A stretch of DNA of 64,000 nt, from positions 1,016,001-1,080,000 of the forward strand of contig NZ_FXAF01000006.1 in NCBI RefSeq assembly GCF_900177415.1, written 5' to 3'. The position numbers and the translations under genes were made by a program. The notes beneath the pieces were generated by a model. It ran no database searches, was not told the origin of the DNA, and saw only the letters and a program-made list of their open reading frames with translations. Shown here in pieces: positions 37,772-47,521 of this stretch (within the stretch, counting starts at the first letter, position 1; the number at the start of each line of letters is the position of its first letter). Source of the DNA: Xaviernesmea oryzae. GTDB lineage: Bacteria > Pseudomonadota > Alphaproteobacteria > Rhizobiales > Rhizobiaceae.

Positions 37772-39244
37772 TTAACCCTCGTGCCAAGTGCGGCCGTCGC
37801 GCTCGATGAGAGCGATCGCCTGGCTCGGACCCCAGGTGCCGGCGGTATAGCCCTGCACCTGCTGGCCGGTCGCTTCCCAGCCCTTCAGGATCGGATCGAC
37901 CCATCGCCATGCGGCTTCCACTTCGTCGCGGCGCATGAACAGCGTCTGGTTGGAGCGGATCGTATCCGTCAGCAGCCTCTCGTAGGCGTCCGGGTTGCGG
38001 ACCGCGAAGGATTCCGCAAAGCTCATGTCGAGCGAGACTTCGCGCAGCCGCATGCCGCCGGGACCGGGATCCTTGATCATCAGCGACTGCTTGACGCCTT
38101 CGTCCGGCTGCAGGCGGATGATGAGCTGGTTCGCCGAAATGCGGCCCGCCCCCGTATCGAAGATATTGTGCGGGATCGGCTTGAAGGTGATGACGATCTC
38201 CGAGACGCGGTTGGCAAGCCGCTTGCCGGTTCGGATGTAGAAGGGCACGCCCGCCCAGCGCCAGTTGCCGATCTCGGCCTTGATGGCGACGAAGGTTTCG
38301 GTGTTCGAGACGCCGCCTTCCAGTTCGTCGAGATAGCCCTTGACCGGACCGCCGGCGGAAGCGCCGGCACGATACTGGCCGCGCACCGTCATCTGTTCGA
38401 CATTGGCTTCGGTGATCGGCTTCAGGGCACGCAGCACCTTGAGCTTCTCGTCGCGCACCGATTCCGAATCCATGGAGGAGGGCACTTCCATGGCGACAAG
38501 GCAGAGAAGCTGCAGGATATGGTTCTGCACCATGTCGCGCAGTGCGCCGGCCGTGTCGTAATAGCCGGCGCGGCCTTCGAGGCCAACCGCTTCGGCGACG
38601 GTGATCTGCACATGATCGATATGCTCGGCGTTCCAGAGCGGTTCGTAGAGGGCGTTGGCGAAGCGCAGCGCCATCAGGTTCTGCACCGTCTCCTTGCCGA
38701 GATAGTGGTCGATGCGGAAGATCTGCTCTTCCCGGAAGACCCTGCCGATCGTGTCGTTGAGTTCGAGCGCCGAGGCGAGGTCGCGGCCGATCGGCTTCTC
38801 GACGACGATGCGGGTCGATTTGGTGATCAGCTTGTGGTCGCGGATCTTCTCGGAGATCGCGCCGAAAATGCCGGGCGCCACGGCGAGATAGAAGACGCGG
38901 ACGCGTTCCTTGCCGTCGTCGATGATTTTCTTGAGTTCGTCCCAGCCCTGATCGGTCTTGGCATCGACGGAGACGTAATAGAGGCGCTGGCAGAATTTCT
39001 TGACTTCCGCTTCGTCGAATTCGCCCTTCTTCAGGTGCTCCTTCAGGGCATCCTCTGCGAACTTGCGGTAATCCTCATGCGAAAGCGCGCTGCGCGAGGC
39101 GCCGATGATGCGTGTGGGCTCGGTGAACTGGCCCTCGATCTGACGATGGTAGAGGGCGGGAAGGAGCTTGCGCTCGGCAAGATCGCCGGTACCGCCGAAG
39201 ACGATACAATCAAAAGGTTCGACTGGGATGATCTGGCTGCTCAT
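37772..39244 (-). CDS. zwf: Glucose-6-phosphate dehydrogenase Zwf
   Basis: Oxidises glucose 6-phosphate to the lactone and makes NADPH. The 490-residue protein has the N-terminal Rossmann motif (VFGGTGDLAERKLLPALY) and the catalytic segment RIDHYLGKETVQNLM. The ATG at 39244 gives the family N-terminus; the frame remains open upstream to 39490 but that region has no flagged homology and contains the terminator of the preceding operon. First gene of zwf-pgl-edd, ordered as the reactions proceed. Confidence 0.96.
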   Translation of the reverse strand: MSSQIIPVEPFDCIVFGGTGDLAERKLLPALYHRQIEGQFTEPTRIIGASRSALSHEDYRKFAEDALKEHLKKGEFDEAEVKKFCQRLYYVSVDAKTDQGWDELKKIIDDGKERVRVFYLAVAPGIFGAISEKIRDHKLITKSTRIVVEKPIGRDLASALELNDTIGRVFREEQIFRIDHYLGKETVQNLMALRFANALYEPLWNAEHIDHVQITVAEAVGLEGRAGYYDTAGALRDMVQNHILQLLCLVAMEVPSSMDSESVRDEKLKVLRALKPITEANVEQMTVRGQYRAGASAGGPVKGYLDELEGGVSNTETFVAIKAEIGNWRWAGVPFYIRTGKRLANRVSEIVITFKPIPHNIFDTGAGRISANQLIIRLQPDEGVKQSLMIKDPGPGGMRLREVSLDMSFAESFAVRNPDAYERLLTDTIRSNQTLFMRRDEVEAAWRWVDPILKGWEATGQQVQGYTAGTWGPSQAIALIERDGRTWHEG

Positions 39245-39295
39245 CGCTGTTCTTTCGTCCTGCATGGTTGGGGGCATGTTTATTCTAATCGATTT

Positions 39296-39322
39296 AAAAA
39301 CGCTAGCCCAAATCGGGCGTTT
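39296..39322 (-). terminator. Terminator of the puuA-puuB operon
   Basis: On the minus strand AAACGC pairs with GCGTTT around an inner CCC/GGG stem with a small bulge and then runs into TTTAAATC. It lies 26-52 bases past the puuB stop and ahead of zwf. Confidence 0.7.
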
Positions 39323-39347
39323 GAATGGGCGGCACTCTTGAACCTTG

Positions 39348-40637
39348 TCAGAGCCTGTCGCGCAGCGCAAACCACGTGAGGGCAAGGAAAAGCAGCGGAG
39401 TCCGCATATGGCGTCCGCCCGGGAAGGCGGGGATTTTGAGCGAGGCGAGGTGATCGAGATCGGTTGCCTTGCCGGCGACCATATCAGCATAAAGTTTGCC
39501 GCAATAGTTTGACAGCATCACGCCATGGCCGGAATAGCCGCCGATCGAGGTGACGCCCGGCATGACCTCCCGCACGAAAGGTTGGCGAGGCATGGTGATT
39601 CCCACATTGCCGCCCCATGCATGGGTGATCTCCACGTCCCTGAGCGCCGGATAGGTGTCGACGATCTGCTTGCGGATGGCGTTGGCGGTATCCCTGGGGT
39701 CGCGCGAGGAATAGACCTCCCGGCCACCGAAGAGCAGCCGGTTGTCTTTGCTCTTGCGGAAATAGCGCACCACGAAACGCGAATCGGCAACGGCCTCGCC
39801 GCCGGGAATGACATGCGGAAAGTCGTCGAGCGGCGCAGTGGCGGCGATGAAGGAACCGATCGGCATGATATGCGCGGCCGTCTTCGGCTCCAGGTCGCCG
39901 ATATAGGCATTGGTGGCGATCAGCACCCGGTCGGCGGTCAGCATACCGGAGGGCGTGTCCACAACGGTCTTGCCGCCCGCCTGTCGGATCGCGGTGGCCT
40001 TGGTCATCTCGAAGATCTGCGCCCCGGCGGAATGCGCGACGCGGGCAAGCCCGACAAGCAGCTTCAAAGGGTGGATATGACCCGTACCAGTATCGCGCAC
40101 GCCGCAATAATAGTCCTTCGTGCCGAGCCGTTCGGCGGTCTCTTGCGCATCCATGAAGGCGATGTGCGGATAGCCGTAGCGCTCGGCCGCGATATCGGCA
40201 TTCGCCCGGTAGTCCCTGTCATGGCCCGGCTTGTGGGAAACGTTCATCTGCCCCGGCATGTAATCCATGTCGATGCCGTGTGTTTCGGCGAAGTCGAGAA
40301 GATATCGCTTGGCGTCCTCCGCCATGTCGAACAGCGCCTTGGAGCGTTCGTAGCCGATTTCCTTCTCGAGGTCTTCCGGCCACCAGCGCTGGCCGGTGCC
40401 CATCTGCCCGCCATTGCGGCCGGAGGCGCCGTCCCCGAACCGGTTCGCCTCGATCAGCGCGACGGAAACGCCGGCCTTCGCCAGATTGCAGGCCGCCTGC
40501 AGGCCGGTATAGCCGCCCCCGATGATCGCCACGTCGACCGTCTTCGAACCGTCGAGGGCCGGATAGGCCGGCCGCTCGCCGACGGTTGCCTGATACCAGG
40601 AGATTCCCGGCGCGATCGGGCTCTGCCATGAATCCAA
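39348..40637 (-). CDS. puuB: FAD-dependent gamma-glutamylputrescine oxidase-type oxidoreductase PuuB
   Basis: A 429-residue DAO-family flavoprotein. The FAD-binding motif is VDVAIIGGGYTGLQAACNLA (about residues 34-53), and ASGRNGGQMGTGQRWW is the typical PuuB/OrdL segment. PuuB oxidises gamma-glutamylputrescine to the aldehyde. It follows a glutamine-synthetase-like puuA by ten bases, which supports the assignment, but related oxidases act on other amines. No puuC or puuD is seen nearby. Confidence 0.85.
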   Translation of the reverse strand: MDSWQSPIAPGISWYQATVGERPAYPALDGSKTVDVAIIGGGYTGLQAACNLAKAGVSVALIEANRFGDGASGRNGGQMGTGQRWWPEDLEKEIGYERSKALFDMAEDAKRYLLDFAETHGIDMDYMPGQMNVSHKPGHDRDYRANADIAAERYGYPHIAFMDAQETAERLGTKDYYCGVRDTGTGHIHPLKLLVGLARVAHSAGAQIFEMTKATAIRQAGGKTVVDTPSGMLTADRVLIATNAYIGDLEPKTAAHIMPIGSFIAATAPLDDFPHVIPGGEAVADSRFVVRYFRKSKDNRLLFGGREVYSSRDPRDTANAIRKQIVDTYPALRDVEITHAWGGNVGITMPRQPFVREVMPGVTSIGGYSGHGVMLSNYCGKLYADMVAGKATDLDHLASLKIPAFPGGRHMRTPLLFLALTWFALRDRL

Positions 40638-40647
40638 GACACCGACC

Positions 40648-42087
40648 TCACACGTTGAGAAGCAGGAACTCCCGCTCCCAGGGGCTGATCACCTGCATGA
40701 AGGTCTCGAACTCGCCGCGTTTCACGCCCGCATAGAGACCGATGAATTCCGGGCTGAAGACCTCCGCCAGCGCCGGATCGGATTCGAGCAGGGAGACGGC
40801 CTCGAGCAGGCCGCGCGGCAGGTCGATCGCGCCTTCATTGGCTGTATCCTCGGTCGCCGGTCCGGGTTCGATCCCTTTCATGATGCCGAGAAGCCCGCAG
40901 CCGAGCGAAGCCGCGAGCGCCAGATACGGATTGGCGTCCGAGCTCGGCAGCCGGTTTTCGACGCGGCGGGCGGCGGCATCCGAGACCGGCACGCGGAACG
41001 CGGTCGTTCGGTTGTCGTAACCCCAGGCCGTATTCACCGGCGCCGACATGTCGGGCGTCAGGCGGCGGTAGGAGTTCACATAGGGCGCCATCATCACGAG
41101 CGTCTTCGGCACATAGGCCTGCATGCCGCCGATGAAATGGAAGAACTCCCGGGACGGAGAGCCGTCCGGATTCGAGAAGATGTTCTTGCCGGTCTTGATG
41201 TCGACGACCGACTGGTGGATGTGCATGGCCGATCCCGCCTGGCCCTGCATGGGTTTTGCCATGAAGGTGGCGTAGATGCCGTGCTTCATCGCCGCCTCGC
41301 GGATGGTGCGCTTGAACAGGAAGACCTGGTCGGCGAGCTCGACCGGATCGCCGTGCCGCAGGTTGATCTCGAGCTGCGCCGGGCCTTCCTCGTGGATCAG
41401 CGTGTCGATCTCCAGTCCCTGCTTTTCCGAGAAATGATAGATGTCGTCGATGAGTTCGTCGAATTCGTTGATGCCGGCGATCGAATAGCCCTGGCCACCG
41501 AGGATGGAACGCCCCGACCGCCCCTTCGGCGGATGCAGCGGATAGTCCGGGTCGTCGTTCTTGGCGACGAGATAGAATTCGATCTCCGGCGCCACCGCCG
41601 GCTTCCAGCCGCGCTCCTTATAGAGCTTCAGGACATTCTTGAGCACGTTGCGCGGCGTATAGGCGACCGCCTTGCCGTCCGTATCGACGATGTCGCAGAT
41701 CACCTGGGCGGTCGGATCGGTTTCCCAGGGCACCACCGACAAGGTCGAAAGGTCCGGCACCAGCTTGAGATCGCTGTCGCGCGGTTCGTAGCGGAAATTG
41801 CCGGTCTCTTCCGGATATTCGCCGGAGATCGTATGGCGATAGAGGGCGGAGGGCAGGGCCAGAGAGGTGTTCGAGGTGAATTTCGACGACGGCATCATCT
41901 TGCCGCGCGGTACGCCGGCGAGATCGGGCGTGATGCATTCCACATCCTCGATCCCGCGCGCTCTCAGCCATGCCGTGGCCTCCCGCCAGTCCGCCACGCC
42001 TCGAAGCGAGGTAAGCGTCGGTTGGGCAACGGCAGCTTTCGCCACGGTGCCGATGGCGGGGGCGGGTTTGGATTTCTTCTGCGGCAT
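40648..42087 (-). CDS. puuA: Gamma-glutamylputrescine synthetase-type glutamine synthetase PuuA
   Basis: Ligates glutamate to putrescine with ATP, the first step of the Puu route. The 479-residue protein is a glutamine synthetase homologue: APEIEFYLV, EEGPAQLEIN, GSAMHIHQS and NRLPSSDANPYLALAA are its metal- and ATP-binding segments. The adenylylation-site tyrosine region of true GlnA is not evident. It heads puuA-puuB. The potFGHI importer 5 kb away could supply putrescine. Some rhizobial homologues use other amines, so the substrate is inferred. Confidence 0.85.
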   Translation of the reverse strand: MPQKKSKPAPAIGTVAKAAVAQPTLTSLRGVADWREATAWLRARGIEDVECITPDLAGVPRGKMMPSSKFTSNTSLALPSALYRHTISGEYPEETGNFRYEPRDSDLKLVPDLSTLSVVPWETDPTAQVICDIVDTDGKAVAYTPRNVLKNVLKLYKERGWKPAVAPEIEFYLVAKNDDPDYPLHPPKGRSGRSILGGQGYSIAGINEFDELIDDIYHFSEKQGLEIDTLIHEEGPAQLEINLRHGDPVELADQVFLFKRTIREAAMKHGIYATFMAKPMQGQAGSAMHIHQSVVDIKTGKNIFSNPDGSPSREFFHFIGGMQAYVPKTLVMMAPYVNSYRRLTPDMSAPVNTAWGYDNRTTAFRVPVSDAAARRVENRLPSSDANPYLALAASLGCGLLGIMKGIEPGPATEDTANEGAIDLPRGLLEAVSLLESDPALAEVFSPEFIGLYAGVKRGEFETFMQVISPWEREFLLLNV

Positions 42088-42216
42088 GACACACCGGAGT
42101 GAGGTTGATCGGAACTCCCATCATAATCACGGATTGGCGATTGGCGAGGGGGAGCAGCCATTGACTTTGCGCGGCCGATCGAAAACAGCAGCATCTCGGA
42201 AAACAAGGAGCGCCGG

Positions 42217-43398
42217 GTGACGCGGAAATTCGATGTGGTGGTTCTAGGCGCCGGCGCGGCAGGCATGATGTGCGCCATCCGGGCCGGCGGGCGAGGGCGC
42301 TCCGTACTCGTGATCGACCACGCCAGGGCGCCGGGCGAGAAGATCCGCATCTCCGGCGGCGGACGGTGCAACTTCACCAACATCCATGCGGGCGCGAAGA
42401 ATTTCCTTTCCGCCAATCCGCACTTCGCCAAGTCCGCACTCGCGCGTTATACGCCGCGGGATTTTCTCGACATGGTGGAGGCGCACGGGATCGCCTGGCA
42501 CGAGAAGACGCTCGGCCAGCTCTTCTGCGACGAAAGCGCCAGGGACATCATCCGCATGCTGCTTTCCGAGATGAAGGCGGCGAATGTCGTCCTCGAACTG
42601 CAGAAACAGGTCACGACGGTGGAGAAGACGCTCGACGGTTTCCGCATAGGCACGTCCGACGGCCCCGTGGAGGCACTGTCGCTGGTGATTGCGACCGGCG
42701 GCAAGTCCATCCCGAAAATGGGCGCCACCGGCTTTGCCTACGACATAGCCAGGCAATTCGGCCTGAAGATCGTCGAGACGCGGCCGGCACTGGTGCCGCT
42801 GACGCTCGACCCGAACCTTCTGGAAAAGCTCTCGCCGCTCTCCGGCATCGGTGTGCCGGCCGAGATCCGCCATGGCAGGACGGCCTTCCGTGAAGCGCTG
42901 CTCTTCACCCACCGGGGCCTGAGCGGCCCCTCAATCCTGCAGATTTCCTCCTACTGGCGCGAAGGCGACGAGATCACGCTTGCGATCGAGCCCGACCTCG
43001 ACATCGCTGCTGCCCTCAAGACCGGCCGCAAGGCGAACGGCCGGCAGGCGGCGCAGACCGTGCTTGCGGAAATCTTGCCGAAGCGGCTCGCCCAGTTTTT
43101 TGTCGAAAGCCGCGGCATCACGGGGCACCTCGCCGACCTTTCCGACAAGGCGATCGACAGCCTGGCAGGCTCCATCCAGAACTGGACGGTGCGGCCTGCC
43201 GGATCGGAGGGCTACCGCACGGCGGAGGTGACGCTGGGCGGGGTCGACACCTCCGAGCTGGATTCGAAAACCATGCAGGCGAAGGCGGTGCCCGGCCTTT
43301 ATTTCATCGGCGAATGCGTCGATGTGACGGGCTGGCTCGGCGGTTACAATTTCCAGTGGGCCTGGGCCTCCGGCTATGTCTGCGGTGAGAGTTTGTAA
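42217..43398 (+). CDS. BaiN/HI0933-family FAD/NAD(P)-dependent oxidoreductase
   Basis: A 393-residue flavoprotein of the HI0933 (YhiN/BaiN) family. The N-terminal dinucleotide-binding motif is VVLGAGAAGMMCAIRAG, followed by ISGGGRCNFTN, diagnostic for the family, and a C-terminal GECVDVTGWLGGYNFQWAWA that closes the FAD site. The physiological substrate is unknown. The start is a GTG at 42217 with AAGGAG six bases before it. It is divergent from puuA. Confidence 0.88.
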   Translation: MTRKFDVVVLGAGAAGMMCAIRAGGRGRSVLVIDHARAPGEKIRISGGGRCNFTNIHAGAKNFLSANPHFAKSALARYTPRDFLDMVEAHGIAWHEKTLGQLFCDESARDIIRMLLSEMKAANVVLELQKQVTTVEKTLDGFRIGTSDGPVEALSLVIATGGKSIPKMGATGFAYDIARQFGLKIVETRPALVPLTLDPNLLEKLSPLSGIGVPAEIRHGRTAFREALLFTHRGLSGPSILQISSYWREGDEITLAIEPDLDIAAALKTGRKANGRQAAQTVLAEILPKRLAQFFVESRGITGHLADLSDKAIDSLAGSIQNWTVRPAGSEGYRTAEVTLGGVDTSELDSKTMQAKAVPGLYFIGECVDVTGWLGGYNFQWAWASGYVCGESL

Positions 43399-43541
43399 TA
43401 AGGCAAGGTGATTCAACACTTCTTAATGGGCGTCCGCCATCCTGCCTTAATGCCAGCCAAATCCCATGCTTTTAAGACTGGTATGCGTTGCCTGCCGGCT
43501 CGCGGCAGGGCGCCAAACAACGTGTTTAGGGTTCAGGAACG

Positions 43542-43679
43542 ATGCAGAAAACCCGCCGTGCCCGTGCAATCGCCATCGCTTTGGTCAAGGACGACGCAAA
43601 ATTGCGGCGGCTCAGGCTTTTGGCAATCGCAATCGGCGCCACGGCAGCGCTTCTTTCGGTTCCGGTCCTGTTCGGCTGA
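43542..43679 (+). CDS. Small membrane protein (45 aa), hypothetical
   Basis: A 45-codon frame encodes a basic N-terminal part (MQKTRRARAIAIALVKDD), a short charged stretch and one hydrophobic helix (LLAIAIGATAALLSVPVLFG). An AGGAA lies just before the ATG. The pattern of a positively charged start and a single membrane segment fits a small inner membrane protein. I do not recognise the family. Confidence 0.45.
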   Translation: MQKTRRARAIAIALVKDDAKLRRLRLLAIAIGATAALLSVPVLFG

Positions 43680-43879
43680 ACTGAACTCTCGCCGCAAAGG
43701 TGATTTTCCTGATGCAGCGTTTCGCTGATCCCGCGCTGACGGAATTCACGCACGCCTGCCATATGTCAGAATATTGACGAGCCACTGCGGCGCTAGATAG
43801 GCGAAGCGCTCTTCGGCGCAGCGGCCTGCAACCTTGTTCTTCCTTTGGAAATGCGTGGAGAGGATGGCGCGATCGAGAC

Positions 43880-44050
43880 ATGCGGTTGGAGCGTGTCGGC
43901 GACGAGATCGCGAGCCTCCGTCATAGCCAGTGGATCGTGATGAACGATGACGATCGCCACCGGCGTGAAATCCGCACGGTGGTCGATCGCATGGTGAAGT
44001 TCGTCAGGGGATATGCCGAGCTTTTTGCCGGCCGGCGGCCTTGGGGATGA
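43880..44050 (+). CDS. Small hypothetical protein (56 aa)
   Basis: A 56-codon frame with protein-like composition (RLERVGDEIASLRHSQWIVM, then a helical, charged C-terminal half ending GRRPWG). GGAGAGG lies 13 bases upstream. No family recognised. It may be a remnant of a longer gene, since the frame is open upstream without a start. Confidence 0.3.
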   Translation: MRLERVGDEIASLRHSQWIVMNDDDRHRREIRTVVDRMVKFVRGYAELFAGRRPWG

Positions 44051-44086
44051 ACCCGCTGCTTACTGCCCCTTGCTTACTGCCCTTGC

Positions 44087-44338
44087 CTACTGAATGCGGT
44101 TGGTGACGACCACCGGGATCATCAGGTCGCCCCAATGGCCGTCGCCGCCATGGTGACGGGCGGAACGCATGAGCTCGACCGAGACGCCTGCATCCACCGC
44201 TTTCATGATGGCGTGGTTGAGGCGGTGCAGGTCATTGGCGAGCGTGCGGACCGCCGCCTGCTGCTCGGGCGTCATCGCGGTCGCCTGTTCCTCGGCGCGT
44301 TCCTTGACATGGGTCTGGATGTTGGTCTGGATGTTCAT
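44087..44338 (-). CDS. Small conserved hypothetical protein downstream of aceA
   Basis: An 83-residue protein with an amphipathic helical core (EQQAAVRTLANDLHRLNHAI) and a His/Gly-rich segment (ARHHGGDGHWGDLMIPVVVT). No signal peptide. It follows aceA on the same strand, separated by a 24-bp inverted repeat; a gene of this size sits after aceA in related rhizobia too, as I recall. Function unknown. Confidence 0.65.
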   Translation of the reverse strand: MNIQTNIQTHVKERAEEQATAMTPEQQAAVRTLANDLHRLNHAIMKAVDAGVSVELMRSARHHGGDGHWGDLMIPVVVTNRIQ

Positions 44339-44366
44339 GGCATTTCTCCTCTCGTTGGTCTTAGTC

Positions 44367-44477
44367 TCCTCCCCACAAGGGGGAGGGGCTCTCTGCGACG
44401 CGGCTCCCTCTCCATAATCATTGAAGGTGGGCTACCGAGCGGGCGGTGGGTTAAGCCCCTCCCCCTTGTGGGGAGGG
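44367..44477. repeat. Long inverted repeat between aceA and the small downstream gene
   Basis: The arms 44367-44390 and 44454-44477 are complementary at 23 of 24 positions (CCTCCCCACAAGGGGGAGG core) and enclose 63 bases. Each arm is itself a short palindrome. It resembles the C/T-rich intergenic repeats in the agl operon and may end or stabilise the aceA transcript. Confidence 0.8.
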
Positions 44478-44495
44478 TTGGGGAGGGGAGTTCTG

Positions 44496-45785
<1,290 letters not shown>

Positions 45786-45982
45786 TGCCATCTCTCCCAT
45801 GTGGCCTGCTTGTCCGCCTCGATGCGGTTTTCATGTGACCAGTTTTACAGATGGAAATGCTGCATCGCCACAAAAGATGCAATTTTGGGGAATTGAAAAG
45901 GGTTATGATGTCTTGTCTTTCACAAAGGCTTCTGTGAAGATGTCAAAGTAGTAAAAGCGAACGCTTGTAAAATTGGTGACAA
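45786..45982. promoter_or_regulatory. Divergent control region aceA / ScfR regulator
   Basis: The region contains an inverted repeat TTCACA-N8-TGTGAA (45919-45938), AGCGAACGCT (45955-45964) and a GATGTC word repeated at 45907-45912 and 45939-45944. A+T-rich words near TGCAATTTTGGGGAATTG (45878-45895) resemble operators of RamB-type regulators. Which element is used cannot be decided from sequence. Confidence 0.5.
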
Positions 45983-47401
45983 ATGGCGGAGCGAAAGATA
46001 TTTGCCGGCCCTCGCGTGCGGCGGGTGCGGTTGGGCCTCGGGTTGACGCAGACGGCCATGGCCGAAGCCCTCGGCATCTCGCCTTCCTATCTCAATCTCA
46101 TCGAACGCAACCAGCGGCCGCTGACCGTCCAGCTCCTCCTGAAGCTCGCCTCCGTCTATAAGGTCGATCTCGACGCGCTGCAGGGCGAGGGCGGCGGTCT
46201 GGCAGGCCGGCTCCGCGAGGTGTTTGCCGATCCGCTCCTGTCCGGTGAAATTCCGGGAGATCAGGAAATCATCGAGGTCGCCGAGGCGGCTCCGAACGCC
46301 GCGCTGGGGCTGATGAAGCTCTACCGGGCCTATCGCGAACAGGCCGAACGGCTCTCCGATCTTGCCGATCTTCTGGCGCGGGAGGGCCACGAAACCTCGC
46401 TCGCCGGCACGCGCCTCCCCATCGACGAGGTGCGCGAGACGCTGGAACGGCGCCCGAATTTCTTTGCGCGCATCGAGGATGCGGCGGAGGCTCTCGCCGC
46501 CAGGCTCGGCACGGGCGATGAACTGCCGGGCGCGCTGAAGGCGTGGCTGAAGAGCGAACGGGGCATCGTCGTGCGCACGCTTCCCGTCCACGTCATGCCT
46601 AACCTGCGCCGCCGCTACGACCGCCATTCGATGCGGCTCTTCCTGTCGGAACGGCTGTCGCCCTTCGACCGGACGCGCGAAATGGCCATGGAAGTCACGC
46701 TCCTGGCATTTAGGGCCGAGATCGCTGCGGAGCTTGAAGAACTCGCCTTTTCCACCAACGAGGCAAGGCGCATCGGCCGCTTCGAGCTGGCCCGCTATGC
46801 CGCCCATGCGCTGATGATGCCCTATGGCGATTTCCTGTCCGCCGCCCAGCGGACCCGCTACGATCTCGATGTGCTGCGCTCCCGTTTCGAGGTCTCGTTC
46901 GAGCAGGCCGCGAACCGGCTGACCTCGCTCGCGCGTCCGGGTGCGGCGGGCATTCCGTTTTTCCTGATGGAACTCGATCATGCCGGCAACGTCATCCGCC
47001 GGGCGGGCACGCAAGGTTTTCCGCATGCCCGGTTCGGCGGGCACTGTCCCAAGCTCGGCATCCACGCGGCCTTCGGCCAGCCGGGGCAGATCCTCGCCGA
47101 CCGGGTCGATATGCCCGATGGCGGCGCGTTTCTCACGCTGTCGCGGACGCTCGAAGGACCGCAGGCGGGTTTCGGCGAACGCGTCCGCCGCACGGGCGTG
47201 CTTCTCGGTTGCGATCTGCCGGATGCCGGCGAAACCGTTTATGGAGAGGCCTTACCCGGCCCGTCCGGCGCCGTGCTCGCGGGCACGGCTTGCCGTCTCT
47301 GCGAGCGGCAGGGCTGTCTTTCCCGGGCCGAACCGCCCATCACGCGGCCGCTCGGACTTGACGAAATGGTAACGGGTCTCAGCGCTTTTGATTTTCAATA
47401 G
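45983..47401 (+). CDS. ScfR/RamB-type transcriptional regulator (XRE HTH plus short-chain acyl-sensing domains)
   Basis: A 472-residue regulator with an N-terminal XRE helix-turn-helix (residues 8-63, LTQTAMAEALGISPSYLNLI), a degenerate ImmA/IrrE-like domain (about 180-300) and a C-terminal ScfR sensing domain with four cysteines (KLGIHAAFG, then CRLCERQGC). The HExxH zinc motif of true ImmA proteases is missing. Relatives (RamB, PrpR-like) control acetate and propionate genes in response to acyl-CoA compounds. Divergent position next to aceA indicates control of the glyoxylate shunt. Not a restriction or phage regulator. Confidence 0.88.
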   Translation: MAERKIFAGPRVRRVRLGLGLTQTAMAEALGISPSYLNLIERNQRPLTVQLLLKLASVYKVDLDALQGEGGGLAGRLREVFADPLLSGEIPGDQEIIEVAEAAPNAALGLMKLYRAYREQAERLSDLADLLAREGHETSLAGTRLPIDEVRETLERRPNFFARIEDAAEALAARLGTGDELPGALKAWLKSERGIVVRTLPVHVMPNLRRRYDRHSMRLFLSERLSPFDRTREMAMEVTLLAFRAEIAAELEELAFSTNEARRIGRFELARYAAHALMMPYGDFLSAAQRTRYDLDVLRSRFEVSFEQAANRLTSLARPGAAGIPFFLMELDHAGNVIRRAGTQGFPHARFGGHCPKLGIHAAFGQPGQILADRVDMPDGGAFLTLSRTLEGPQAGFGERVRRTGVLLGCDLPDAGETVYGEALPGPSGAVLAGTACRLCERQGCLSRAEPPITRPLGLDEMVTGLSAFDFQ

Positions 47402-47521
47402 CTTTGCGGCGGCGCATAATGCCTCTTGTGGCGAGAAAAATTCCTTTTTACTCTGCCGGAAAAACGAGGGAATTTATGCGCGAGCTCCCCGCTTGCGTGA
47501 AAAAGTGGAACAGGAGAGATC

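Noticed and set aside
37490-39379. A 629-codon open frame on the plus strand over pgl and zwf
   Set aside because: It crosses two well-supported genes and their gap in antisense and has low-complexity Arg/Asp composition, a typical shadow frame.
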